Below, piece after piece: positions 32,184 to 42,859 of a stretch of 64,000 bases of DNA; positions within the stretch are counted from its first letter, which is position 1; the number at the start of each line of letters is the position of its first letter. This stretch comes from Bryum argenteum (taxonomy: Eukaryota > Streptophyta > Bryopsida > Bryales > Bryaceae). The stretch spans positions 191,001 to 255,000 of the forward strand of contig CM073321.1 in the NCBI GenBank assembly GCA_037043015.1. Reading direction: 5' to 3'. A model generated the notes under the pieces. That model was not told where the DNA came from. It saw only the letters and a list, made by a program, of their open reading frames with translations, and made no database searches. The position numbers and the translations under genes are program-made.

Positions 32184-33137
32184 CTATGTTTTCATGTTAA
32201 TGTGTCGATCAGAAGACGCAGGCTTCCAATATTGAATCTCGATCATGTGCATATGACCCGGATCCGGAGTGGGGTTTGTTGTCGCCCTAGCCAGCCACAT
32301 CGGCCTCAAGTCATCATCCGCAGGGCGAACTACAACAAAATAACCTGCAAAAGTATCCCGATTTACACGGAATGAAGCGCGTGGATGATCACGTCTATGT
32401 CCAACAAAGGGTTCATCCTCTGCATCCTCTTCTTGGAGCCTCCCATCTCTCATCCTACGATCCGCCTCGTCATGAAGTACCCTCGTGGCCGGCCAAAATC
32501 CGTGTAGTAACCTTTCTTGAGGCTCGAGTTCTGCATGAAGAGCTAATCGAACATCCTTCCAGTACTCTTTTAAAGGATCATTCTTGCGTCTAAATTCTCC
32601 GGAGAGATCATTGTTTGCCATTCCAGTCCAATGAGAAATAAAACCGTTCAACCCTTTTTTGATCTCATCAAGTGTACGCAGCTTACGTGGTTCAACCGGA
32701 AAGGGTTCACCATCTGGAACTATGGGTCGCCCGTCCTCTGTCTTTGACCACAACCGGATCCCGTTGCCATGCGCAGGCAACCACTTCTTATCCGTACACA
32801 TAATCTTGTACTCCATCAGTGGCCATCCATCAGAATCCAGAAAGAATTTGAATTGCTGGGATTTTGAATGACCTTCTAAAAAATCACCACCACTCCCTAA
32901 ATAACCTTCAACAAACTCCTTAAAATCGCAAACTTCTTCTATCAAATGAGGAATCACAGGGTGTGTCTCACAATCCATGAAAGATTTCATAAGTCTAGGA
33001 ATAGTTGGAAAGTTATTTGCCTTTAACTTCAAGCTCCATCGCCCAAACATGGCATCTATGTCTTCATGTGTGTGCCCTACTATGAGAAAGTTGATGTACA
33101 CCTCACGGAAATGCCTTTGTATACAAATAGCGAACAA
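32184..33137 (-). CDS. Gene T (B), C-terminal block with VGHTHEDID motif
   Basis: A 317-residue open block starting with REVYINFLIVGHTHEDIDAM. Aligns along its whole length with 12279-11083. Shared features include WPATRVLHD/WPSTRLAHA, FVGHRRDHPRASFRV and YFVVVRPADDDLRPMWLARA. This is the best-preserved part of the gene. Confidence 0.78.
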   Translation of the reverse strand: MFAICIQRHFREVYINFLIVGHTHEDIDAMFGRWSLKLKANNFPTIPRLMKSFMDCETHPVIPHLIEEVCDFKEFVEGYLGSGGDFLEGHSKSQQFKFFLDSDGWPLMEYKIMCTDKKWLPAHGNGIRLWSKTEDGRPIVPDGEPFPVEPRKLRTLDEIKKGLNGFISHWTGMANNDLSGEFRRKNDPLKEYWKDVRLALHAELEPQERLLHGFWPATRVLHDEADRRMRDGRLQEEDAEDEPFVGHRRDHPRASFRVNRDTFAGYFVVVRPADDDLRPMWLARATTNPTPDPGHMHMIEIQYWKPASSDRHINMKT

Positions 33138-33964
33138 AATGCAAAAACGTATCTATTTTTATTGTCTCCAGAAGCATTATCCAACTGCAAAACCAATATA
33201 GGAGGCAAGGGTTTAGTAGGAATCACCACCTCTGGTAGAGAAAGAAGGGAGTCCAAACACATCTCAGAACCCTTCAAGACAACCTTGGTAAATGGAGTCT
33301 GCGTATTTTCCTCCAAAAATAGCTTGCGGGAGGAATTTTTTGGTGCCCCCTCTAGATAACTTAGCCATAGATCCAATGGTATGGTTGGAATCTGTTGCAA
33401 ATGTGTCAAGGCCATAGTAGGCATACTTAACATCTCCATGACCATGAGCAATCATTCCCGTTACTGCAACCGGCATCCTTAGGTAGGAATCTGTAGCTTT
33501 GGTCTTGTGAGAATAGTGCGGTGACGCAGTCTTTGAATGATCCATTTTGTCATGGATGATAGTAAGCATCTTATCAGGAAAGCCTTCAGAAACTGTACAA
33601 TTGAAATAGTACAGTTCTCTATGGGCCGTTGCGCATTGAAGGTGCGCTTCCAACGCCTCGGTCCACTTTGATTGTGCATATGAGAGGGGTGTACAAGCAC
33701 TCCGTAATTGCTTGTACTTATCACACAAACCACAACGAGAGAAACTGTCTCCTTTAGCCTTCGCAACAAATTCAGGAAAAGACGACCGTCAAATATTACT
33801 CAAGCCAGTATAAGAAATTGGCGGCAAATCAAATGCTGCATTAATCTCATTGATGTGACTTATCTCGTCACTCCAACAAAATGCTGAGGGTAAAACCGTT
33901 GATGGAACTTTCTCACCAGAAACCAGAGTTTTGGTCTTGTGTGGCATTCGGTCGGCATCAGAAA

Positions 33965-34822
33965 CTATAAGTGATCGAAGCGTTGCGGTAGCTTGGACTG
34001 TGTGAAGTCGAGGTTTTTCAAAGCCACATTTCCGTGCACCTCAGCTTGTTTCCCCCCTTTAGCCGCATCTTTGTACCTGTAGAAGGTAGCTCTCGAAATC
34101 CCATGAATGGTCCACCACATTGTGGGACAAACTTCCCTTCCTTTCAACCTAATCCACTCGTTTCCTGCACAATCCTTGTGGACTTGTCTATACACCTCAA
34201 GAAGACATTTCTTTCGAGAGTACACGCTATCACTAATATGTAGTTGTGAGCGAATAGCATGAATTTGCCCGCGAGGAAATGGTTGCAGGCAATTTTGCTC
34301 ACAACATGTAGGAGTGGAAACTAAGGTGATTGCTTGAGGAGCAAGAAGAGTCTCTTCCTTTGGGGGTACAGCAGCCTCAACTCTCTCACGCATGGTTTCA
34401 TAGGAACGTACACCTTTCCGGCCTCTTTTCTTGATATCCTTTACGGCCATGTTGTACAGGTGAGTCGTGTAATGGTCAAAGAGACTGACACCATCTAGTA
34501 TGACTAGTTTAATATCCCATGAATGAACGGACCACATCGAACCGGATGGAACTTCCAACTCGCACAAGGACTCCGCAATTTGATCAAACACTTTGTCGTC
34601 CCCTAAAGGCTCGACAGAAGGAGCGTTAGGATCCAATGTATCATCAAAGGCAGAAGAATCCGTGTTCTGGCACAAGGCCTTGGCGACGTCTACACCGTCA
34701 TTGTTGCGTAAAGTAACTGCCTTCAAATACCACTTAGCACAAGGCAGCCCTTCGCAAATAGCAATCCCTGGAGGTAACACATGAATAGTTCTGGCAAAAT
34801 CTGAAGGCCGATGCGTGTCCAT
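33965..34822 (-). CDS. Gene T (B), N-terminal block
   Basis: A 285-residue open block with acidic stretches, SVHSWDIKLVILDGVSLFDH, a KKRGRKG basic motif, the CC..C cluster, and the HGISRATFYRYKDA / AEVHGN signature. The first ATG at 34822 is preceded by an intron-like gap to the palindrome array; upstream coding of 34.99-35.03 kb is possible but unproven. The A copy lacks most of this part. Confidence 0.7.
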   Translation of the reverse strand: MDTHRPSDFARTIHVLPPGIAICEGLPCAKWYLKAVTLRNNDGVDVAKALCQNTDSSAFDDTLDPNAPSVEPLGDDKVFDQIAESLCELEVPSGSMWSVHSWDIKLVILDGVSLFDHYTTHLYNMAVKDIKKRGRKGVRSYETMRERVEAAVPPKEETLLAPQAITLVSTPTCCEQNCLQPFPRGQIHAIRSQLHISDSVYSRKKCLLEVYRQVHKDCAGNEWIRLKGREVCPTMWWTIHGISRATFYRYKDAAKGGKQAEVHGNVALKNLDFTQSKLPQRFDHL

Positions 34823-35252
34823 CCTGCGATAAAAAGATCCCCGGTCAAAACAATGGAGTAGTATATATATTTTGCAACAACTTCACACCACATAATAATA
34901 ACAAAAGAGTCAGTACTTAACGCACAAATACCCGCAAGGACGGATCCTTCACGCGGCTTCGCAAATGAGAAGGTGACATATATATCGTCGGGACAACGAT
35001 AACAATGAAATGCAACACAATGTAAGCCTCGCAAGGGGTCCTAGACAGAAATCGTAACACGGACATAAATATAAGTATCTGTCAAAAAATTCAATACATG
35101 AAGCCAACAACCTATCACACCGTACGGATGTTTAGAAACGAAGCATCCGATTCTTGACACATTGAAGTATATCGGCTGATTACCACCGGTTTCCAGTAAA
35201 ATACAAACTCATAAATGAAAATAAAAACTAATTAAACGCTAGATGTAAGATA

Positions 35253-35922
35253 GTTATCATCGACCCGACGATAACCTGTATCGTAAAAACCGTTTGAGAA
35301 CACACTGTTATTGTCGACCCAACGATAAACTATGCTGCAGACACTACTAAAGGCAAAAAAGTTATCGTCCGCCCGATGATAAACTACGTTGTGAACACTA
35401 CTGAAGGCAAAAAAGTTATCGTCCGCCCGATGATAAACTACGTTGTGAACACTATGTAAGCCAACATAGTTATCGTCGACCCGACGATAAACTATGTTGA
35501 ACACACTATTGAAGGCAACATAGTTATCGTCAACCCGACGATAAACTACATTGTGACACTGTGTAATGCAACATAGTTATCATCGGCCCGACGATAAACT
35601 ACGTTGTACACACAATGTAAGGCAACATAGTTATCGTCGGCCCGACGATAAACTACGTTGTAAACACAATGTAAGGCAACATAAGTTATCGTCAACCCGA
35701 CGATAAACTATGTGGTAGACACTATTGAAGGCAACATAGTTATCGTTGACCCGACGATAAACTACATTGTGACATTGTGTAATGCAACATAGTTATCGTC
35801 GGCCCGACGATAAACTACGTTGTACAAACAATGTAAGGCAACATAGTTATCGTCGATCCGACGATAAACTACGTTGTATACACTATTTAAAGCAACGTAG
35901 TTATCGTCGACCCGATGATACC
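35253..35922. promoter_or_regulatory. Element B palindrome array, 13 copies
   Basis: Thirteen palindromes of core TATCGTCGACCCGACGATA begin at about 35253, 35307, 35361, 35415, 35469, 35523, 35575, 35630, 35685, 35739, 35792, 35847 and 35900, a period close to 54 bp. The linkers are themselves related (AAACTACGTTGT, ACAC, AATGTAAGGCAACATAG). They sit directly upstream of gene T, where element A has three A-type palindromes. Frames through it give repeated YRR.DDNY peptides, which are artefacts. Confidence 0.97.
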
Positions 35923-35929
35923 AGTAACA

Positions 35930-36356
35930 ATCGCCAACGCACACTCCGGAAAATGCAGCACATATATTGGACCGTGAATAACTCTATACATTGAAGTTTA
36001 CAAACGATTCATAGAATACATCCTGAAATGATCTTCTTTTCCAACTCAATGAAGGGCCTTGCTATCACTAACCTCAGAATGATTCTCAATTTTGAAATTT
36101 AAGAAGAAGGAATATACATACAGCACTTGAGGAACAGCAACGATTCTACAACATTCTGAGACTCGCGCGAAATTGAAAAACTTTCCACAGAATACAACAA
36201 TCAACCTTGGAAGAAGAACTGAAGCAAGTTTCTTTATTCCTACTAAATAAAGCAGGAATTCTATAATTTGTGTCTTTTAGTATTTGTCCATACGCCTTGG
36301 AGTTCAATGAAACTACCAAGTTAACGATACTTTACGGTGTACTATTTCTGATTTAA
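35930..36356. other. Region between the palindrome array and telomere-type repeats
   Basis: No gene seen. Confidence 0.4.
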
Positions 36357-36358
36357 GG

Positions 36359-36460
36359 TGTAGGGTTTAGGGTTTAGGGTTTAGGGTTTAGGGTTTAGGG
36401 TTTAGGATTTAGGGTTTAGAGTTTAGGGTTTAGAGTTTAGGGTTTTAGGGTTTTGGGGTT
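36359..36460 (+). repeat. TTTAGGG telomere-type repeats, about 14 units with decay
   Basis: Seven near-perfect units followed by degenerate ones; a further loose continuation runs to about 36535. Same order relative to gene T and its palindromes as the four units at 14964-14991 in element A. Confidence 0.95.
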
Positions 36461-36739
36461 TTAGGAATTAGGAATTAGGGTTTAGAGTTAGTTTAGAGTT
36501 TTGAGTTTAGAATTTAGGGTTTAGATTTAGGGGGTTTAGAACTATGGGTTTACTAAGAAAAGAAATATGAAAAAGATGCAAGCAATTGCCTTCATGGAGT
36601 TTGAGATCCTTTACAACCACTAAACTTGACTTGAGTACTGTGGAGAAAAGGCCTCGAAGTATATTGGCGATCCGAAATTATAAACCTGCCGTGGCTATTC
36701 AAGATCATACTTATGATAACTTACTTAATTTACAAAATA

Positions 36740-38115
36740 AAAATCCTAGAATACCACACCTAATTTAGTAAATACTAATCTTCCGCTTCGTAACATACTT
36801 TAGTAAATACATATCTTAGAATACCACAGTTAATAAAATTGAATATAACTAAATTTTTATCTTAGAATACTTGAACTTATTTCACTAAATACTTATTTTA
36901 GAATACCTTAGATAAATAAATTGAATATTATCCTAATAATAACTCTTTTGATTTACTTATAAAGTGTTTTACACCTAATTTACTAAATACTTAGCACACC
37001 TAATTTACTAAATACTAATATTAGATTATGACACATCAAATAATTCAATTGTAATTTTAGATTTACACATTCCTGATAATTGAATACTATACTTAATGTA
37101 TTACACCAAGTTTAGTAAATACTAATCTCAGAGAACCACAATTAAATAGATTGAATATTATACTCATAATAATTGAAATAATTTACAAAATAGTAATCTT
37201 CGAATACCACACCTAATTTAGTAACTACGAATTATACAATATTGTACATCAGTTGACGGATTTGATGAATACAAAATAATCTTTGAGAATAAAGGCACCG
37301 CAAATCTTACAAGCGTCCGCAAGTTTACATGCTTCACTCCGAAATAAACCCAACAATTGTCACGATTAAAATTTTTAAGTAAAGCAAACTGATACATCTT
37401 CATAATCGTTGTCAATGCTTACGGGGCTTCATCCCATTTCGCAATCCGTCCCATCACCATCACGGATTACAACTCACAACCTTCTCTCCTATCAACTTGT
37501 ATCCTACACCCTTGGATCATGAAGATCAAGAATTGCGATTAAAGAGTGCATAATCAGTTTTGAACGATAACCGACTGGCTACTACGCGTCTCTGAACTAG
37601 AAAAACATTGAAAAATACTGTTGATGCGAAATTATAAGCCTCTAGTGCCCATTCACTATTATACATATAATAACTAGCTTAATTTACAAAATAATAATTT
37701 TAGAATACTACACCTAAATTAATAAATATTAATCTTAGAATACTACACCAAAATTAATAAATACTAATCTTAGAATACTACTCTTAAATAACTTGAATAT
37801 CATACTTAAAATACCACACTAGATTCATTACATAATAATATTAGAATATTCCAATAGATTTAGTAAATTCTTGTCTTGTAAATTTTAGTAAGAATACCTA
37901 ACTTCAATTAATTAAACATTTTACGTATAATAACTCACTTAATATACCAAATAATAATCTTAGAATACATCAGCAATTTGTGAAGTACCAATCCTAGGAT
38001 ACGTTACATACTTTGGTATATACTTATTTTAGAATACCACTGACAATTAAATAGAATGATTATTATACTTATAATAATCGACTTAGTTAACAAAATATTA
38101 ATCTTAGATTACCAC
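36740..38115. repeat. Degenerate repeat-built spacer of element B
   Basis: Many loose copies of a motif like CCTAATTTAGTAAATACTAA followed by TCTTAGAATACCAC occur throughout, among them near 36755, 36790, 36975, 37000, 37110, 37205, 37685, 37715, 37745 and 38020. No gene. Confidence 0.75.
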
Positions 38116-38393
38116 ACTTACTAGAATCCAAGATATACTTCACCAATTCCTAGCACAAATATGACTAATTTTAAAAATTAGAGTATTTTATAAGCTTCCC
38201 AACTTAGCAAATATCAGATTGAATTCCGAAGCACCTTATGATAGGCTCATAATTGTAAATGATTCTACTTTGAAGACATAGACTTTTTGAATTTGCATAT
38301 TCAACTTAGGAATATATGTTTAAACAAAAGCAAAAGTACAAAGAAAAAATCAACAATATGTTTTTAAAAATTCAAATATAAAAATTTACATGG

Positions 38394-38496
38394 CCATCAT
38401 TACTCCACATGAACATGGTCATGTGCATGGCCATGTGCATGGTATATGCATGCGCATAGCCATGCGCATGAATATGCGCATGGGGAGTAATGATGG
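38394..38496. repeat. NNCATG hexamer hairpin of element B
   Basis: Perfect 13-bp outer arms (CCATCATTACTCC at 38394-38406 and its complement at 38484-38496) enclose NNCATG-type hexamers that pair imperfectly. It starts 1.85 kb upstream of the gene P start, almost the same distance as in element A. Confidence 0.92.
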
Positions 38497-38511
38497 CTGG
38501 GCTATGATGAC

Positions 38512-38627
38512 CCAGCGCCGTCATTCTCACCTTGCTGCTCCGAACTCTCCGCGCGCTCTCTTGTCCTCGCAGCGCCGTCATTCTCACCTTGCTGCTCCGA
38601 ACTCTCCGCGTGCTCTCTTGTCCTCGC
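38512..38627 (+). repeat. 58-bp tandem duplication in the P leader (B)
   Basis: Two near-identical copies of a unit starting AGCGCCGTCATTCTCACCTT, in the GC-rich stretch after the hairpin. The unit differs from that in element A, but position and period (57-58 bp) agree. Confidence 0.92.
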
Positions 38628-38629
38628 CC

Positions 38630-40246
38630 CAGCCTGTGCGCTCTCTCTTCCTTGTTCAGCCTTCGCTCTCATCTCTCCCGTCGCTCGCCCGAAATTTTGC
38701 TGTCGCTTGTCGCTTTGTTGCTGTGGTGATTGTTGCGGTGCTTTTCGGTGATCGTTGCGCTCTCCGATTCATTGGCTGTAAGCTTCCACATTCGAAACCA
38801 TTCGTTCCTTCTGCCTTTGTGTGAAGCTCGCAATTAGGTAATTTCTGTGCTTTTTCTAGTTGTTGGGTGGTGCGTTTCGGCGCATTCAGCTGAGCGCCTG
38901 AACGTGGAGCGCGGCATTTGCAGGTCGATGTGTTCATTCTCACCTTTTCAGGCTGGCAATTTTGCAAGGACGATACGGCCCTTATTTCAGGTGATGCAAC
39001 GTCACTAGCTCCAGTACATTTGTTTTGTTCTCGAAGCTTACATTTTTCGCCCATGTTGATGCTGTGAGCTGGTTAATTAGGTCTAGCTTTTTAGTATGGC
39101 AGGTATTCAATTCAAGCTCCTCGCATCTTCATTGTCAGGTATAGAATTCAATATACTAGGGTTTTAGCTAATCTTCAATGCTTTTCGTGTCTTCATTAGG
39201 TTTTCTTTGTCATTTACGGGTTCTGGACTGTGAGGTACTGAGAAACGTTCTACACACAGGATTTAGACCTGAAACTTGCAGTTTCAACAGGTAATACTCA
39301 ATTTCAAGATTTTAAAGATGTTGGTAGGTGCTGTACAGCTTTGATTCGTATTCTGCTTTTATCGTTGTTGAAAGAATGAGAAACGCTAGACCTTGTAATT
39401 ACTGGTGGTCGCTAGAATCTACAACTGTCATAGATGTTAGATTGTACAATTGAATGGAAAAGATAAACTGGGAATTTTGTTATATGCTATAATCTACGAC
39501 TGTAGTAGATTTTAGGTCTAATTGCCATTGAATAATCTTCGATACTAGCTTTCCCAGCTTTTCGATATTAGCTCTTCGATACTAGCTTTTCTAGCTTCAC
39601 ATCTGTATCGTCGCCTCGACGACAAGTTTAGAGTTTATTTAATATGCATATTTAACCTAGTAAAACCGAGACAACGATGTTATTGACTCGATGGTAGATA
39701 TTCAATTTTTTCAAAAGAAACGTTTATCTTCATACATGTGGGTAAATGTGGGTAAATATGGGTAAACGTGGGTAAATGTGGATAAATGTGGGTAAATGTG
39801 GTTATCGTCGACTCGACGGTAGGCCGGTTTCATTTTCGAACTCCCTAAAAGAGCTGAACAGCAGTTATCGTCGTGTCGACGATAAGATTTTCCTGAGAGT
39901 TGGCTAAATTCATCGATATGATTCAGAACAAACGACACGTGATACAAAATAAACGTAGATACATAGCAGTTTGACATAAAGAAACAATTATAATAAGATT
40001 CAAAAATATGCACATCATGTTTAATATAATTTTATATCAGGTACTTTACTTATCGTCGACTTGACTTAAAGCTTCTTATCGTCGACTTGACTTGACTTAA
40101 AGCTTGAGCTTTTGTCACTTAAAGACTTAGTCTGTGAAGCTGATTAGAAACTCGTTGTAGTTATCGTCGAGTCGACGATAAGAACATTCCTTAGATATAG
40201 TGGGAAAATAGAGGTATAACATGATAAAATCTGGATTTTTTCAGAA
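38630..40246 (+). promoter_or_regulatory. Probable promoter and 5' leader of gene P (B)
   Basis: GC-rich at first, then AT-rich. Contains B-type palindromes or close relics near 39605-39625, 39800-39822, 39863-39885 and 40160-40181 and half sites near 40049 and 40076. A short GTGGGTAAAT repeat runs at about 39739-39800. Confidence 0.6.
39605..40181. promoter_or_regulatory. B-type palindromes in the leader of gene P
   Basis: Four full or near-full sites and two half sites as listed for the leader; the copy at 40160-40181 (TTATCGTCGAGTCGACGATA) is a perfect palindrome around a single central base. None is A-type. Confidence 0.9.
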
Positions 40247-40509
40247 ATGCCGAGGACAAAGAGCACCGCTAGAATTGTTCGGATCGAAAACATGAATGCT
40301 GATCAACCGTCGGGTGATACATTAAATCAAACTGAGGTACGACTTCCTTAGAGTAAGTTTATAATTTCAACACACATGTTTGCATGATGTCGAATAATCA
40401 TTGATATGAAGATTAGTTTGAACTGATACTAAATTAATTACCTACATATAGTGACCCTTCCTCCCTATCATATTTCTAGATATTCGCACCGCTATAAGAA
40501 TCATCAACT

Positions 40510-40600
40510 CTTATCGTCGGGCCGACGATAAGAATATTACTCCTGCATTCTTATTAGTACACTATGCAAAAGGTGGACTTAGGATATCGTCGAGTCGACT
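40510..40600. promoter_or_regulatory. Two B-type palindromes in intron 1 of gene P
   Basis: Full site TTATCGTCGGGCCGACGATA at 40510-40530 and a shorter relic ATCGTCGAGTCGACTAT near 40583-40600, inside intron 40337-40685. Confidence 0.9.
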
Positions 40601-40685
40601 ATTCATGAGGTTGCTAAGCCATGCAGTACTATGTCATTTTGATCCTAAAGTAAATAGTTAAGGTTTCTTCTTACACTCTGTTCAG

Positions 40686-41621
40686 ATGGCGATGATGACA
40701 TCCGAAGATACATACAACTACGTTGTAACTCGTCATCATCTCGTACCGTTCTAGAATCCCTTCGAGCCGGAAGCATTCAGCGACATGCAAGACACATACG
40801 GCCAACTCTTTGAGTTCCGAGATAATATAATGCAGTGGTCCTTCGGTGTAAACAAGCTCAAGAATTTCGTCATGCTGCGAATTCAGGACGGAAGCTCAGG
40901 GATGTTTAGTGTTTGGAACTTAAACGAGAAGGTCTCAATCATCGAGAATGTCCGGGAACACTTCATCGTAATTGTACTTAGAGCGGTAGATGACGATGGG
41001 AAGGAGCTCGATCACCAGCACTCAATCGTCTTGGATTGTAGAAAGGAGCATGCGAGGTTCAATCTAGAGAACCTTATGTCATTCATCGAGGGAACGAAAT
41101 GGGAGCCCCTCAATAAGCAATTTAGGGAATCTAGTTATATTCCTTGGGTGTACAATAATGGAAATAGTATTTCCAATCGTCTTAATAGGATTTTTGCTTC
41201 CCTTGATCGATACGCTACTGTATCCGTCGTGAAGACCCCAAGTATTGGGGGCAAACCAAAGAAGAAGGTCGCGGCTCCCACGAAGTCGCGGACGGACCTT
41301 ACCTCCAGTGGCGCAGGATCTGGTAGCCGCGCTCCAAAGCCAAGTCAGCCAAGAGTGGGGGCGACGAAGAGAGATGCCTCCGTTCCGGCAGCTCTTGGAT
41401 CGAGCCGAAAGCGGAGGAAGAGCACAGCATCGGCTCGTTTGGTAGCTGCTGAAGATCCTCCTGCTGGAAGCGGTGTTTCAGCTATCACAGTGGTTACAGC
41501 CGGCCGCACATCTTCCAAAGATGAAGTGTCCAATTTTGAGAAGATAGCGGGAGATCAAAAGGAATTCTGGGATAAGCACACGAGTTGCTTTCTCTTCGAT
41601 ATGGAGCATGTGCAAGACTAA
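40686..41621 (+). CDS. Gene P (B), N-terminal domain and basic linker
   Basis: Coding starts MAMMTSEDTYNY and, from 40785, is open for 278 residues. It has a compact domain (LKNFVMLRIQDGSSGMF ... HQHSIVLDCRKEHARFNLE) and then a Lys/Ser/Arg-rich linker (KPKKKVAAPTKS, SSRKRRKSTAS) typical of nuclear proteins. A stop precedes the main frame at 40755. Confidence 0.65.
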
Positions 41622-41657
41622 CCTTCACACTTTGATTGACGTCCGGTTGATAAGAAT

Positions 41658-42077
41658 ATGATTGACGTCCGGCAGAGACAGAAGGTCTGCTTGACGCCGG
41701 TTGATAAGAATAATCAACTTTTGAAAAAGAAGCCTTCAAAATGGGAAGACATCAAGGACGGCAAGTTTATGATCATAAACGGCCAGCACAGCATCTTCGC
41801 ATCGAAGGCACTCCAGACAGGAGGTTGCAGAGCAGATCGTCGTGAGAAGCTTCGCACATGGAGTGCATTTATCGTGTGGTCCTTGGATCCAACTGAGCTG
41901 AGGGCTATTTCGAAATTCTATAACATCACAAACCATCTGGACCATGCCAAGCCAACATGGGGCAACCAAACTGTGAGTTGTAGAATCATCTGGACCTCGC
42001 TCAAACGTCCTGCTGATTCGACCCTCGAAGCCAAGGAGAGGGGTAATAATGCAATCTTCAACGAGTCTAACTACAAG
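41658..42077 (+). CDS. Gene P (B), ParB-like NGQHS block
   Basis: MIDVRQRQKVCLTPVDKN, then WEDIKDGKFMIINGQHSIFA (about 41736-41797), then TWSAFIVWSLDPTELRAIS and FYNITNHLDHAKPTWGN. Aligns closely with 23610-23915 of element A: QKQTLCVMP, FWIINGQHSVAASK, VWSAFVVWTKDEAKLRKIS, FYNRVNHF..FKPTWAS. Just before it a segment containing TTGACGTCCGG and GGTTGATAAGAATA is locally duplicated. Confidence 0.72.
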
Positions 42078-42098
42078 GTCAACTTGCAGTTCTGCTTC

Positions 42099-42119
42099 TT
42101 TTCGTCGGGTCGACGATAA
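42099..42119. promoter_or_regulatory. B-type palindrome in the middle intron of gene P
   Basis: TTCGTCGGGTCGACGATAAG inside intron 42078-42176, the equivalent of the element A intron with two A-type sites. Confidence 0.9.
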
Positions 42120-42176
42120 GGGTCTCTATTGCTTGGGTGATTCTTGTTCCCTAATTACATTGGTTTTTTATTTCAG

Positions 42177-42854
42177 AGCTTCACGGACGCTGTCATGGAG
42201 AGGTTCCAGAACATCAACCCAGAAAGTGAGGGAGCTAAGATCCACTCATTGAAAGATCTGAAGAACGAGCTCCGAATGATCATTTTGCCGGATCATATCT
42301 GGAATCACTGGAAGGAATTTCTCACGTTGCACCACGACGGAGAAATTATTGACCCAACCACAATGGAGCCGTATAAGCTTGCGAATGGATACAGAACGTA
42401 CGTTTTGAAGCGCGAGTTCTTCAAACGATTCGGTTGGTTCACGGACAAGGACTTCGAAACCGTGGTTCTGCGTTTGCTCACCTTGACCCCGGGCCGGATT
42501 GCACCGTATCCCAAAGTTTCCACCAACCGAACGAAATATCTTGTACCCGACAACATGTCGAGCGCTGACTGGGTTGAGCGGCATAAGCGCAAGAAGGCTG
42601 TGATGCAAGAAATCATGGACATCAAGCCTTCACTTAAGCTCGCGGACAATGGTGGTGATGTGATCAAGGCAACGTGGTCTGCCTGGAAAGCTAGGCAGAA
42701 GTTTATGTCGGCTACATGGGATCATCTTATTGCACTTACGCCTGCAGAGTTTTCAAGAAAAGGCTCCGCAATGAGGCAAGGCATCGCAGAGCAAAAGATA
42801 TGGCCGACGCTCATCCCGAGGTATTCTATATGTTCACAAGATTTATGGCCTTGA
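42177..42854 (+). CDS. Gene P (B), helical middle region
   Basis: Open from the acceptor TTTCAG. Contains LKNELRMIILPDHIWNHWKE, a segment FFKRFGWFTDKDFETVVLRL and YPKVSTNRTKYLVPDNMSSA, parallel to the element A region 24222-24810. It stays open longer than in A. Confidence 0.65.
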   Translation, partial: SFTDAVMERFQNINPESEGAKIHSLKDLKNELRMIILPDHIWNHWKEFLTLHHDGEIIDPTTMEPYKLANGYRTYVLKREFFKRFGWFTDKDFETVVLRLLTLTPGRIAPYPKVSTNRTKYLVPDNMSSADWVERHKRKKAVMQEIMDIKPSLKLADNGGDVIKATWSAWKARQKFMSATWDHLIALTPAEFSRKGSAMRQGIAEQKIWPTLIPRYSICSQDLWP

Positions 42855-42859
42855 AATAC

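Larger units (their letters stand above)
31963..34822 (-). pseudogene. Element B gene T: DUF7869-like DDE-type transposase-like gene
   Basis: Blocks in order on the minus strand: 34822-33965, about 33960-33728, 33728-33264, about 33390-33080 and 33137-31963. The N-terminal block has a CC...C cluster (TCCEQNCLQPF), a helix-turn-helix-like GISRATFYR and EVHGN. Then come a C..C pair, IIHDKMDHSKTASP, QLDNASGDNKNRYVF and INFLIVGHTHEDIDAMFGRW. The presumed catalytic acids are those of MDHSK, LDNA and HEDID. The C-terminus ends in an acidic Ser-rich tail after IPKAQIDIIKAS, like element A. It is longer at the N-terminus than the element A copy. A few frame breaks interrupt it. A transposase role is inferred from the motif set. 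Confidence 0.78.

Noticed and set aside
35253-35922. CRISPR-like array
   Set aside because: Regular spacing fits, but linkers are related to one another, repeats are palindromes also scattered singly in introns, there are no cas genes, and the genome is eukaryotic.
35232-35994. Open frames with repeated YRRVDDNY peptides
   Set aside because: They are translations of the palindrome array on both strands, not conserved proteins.
36359-36460. True chromosome end
   Set aside because: The array is short, decayed and flanked on both sides by unique element sequence.
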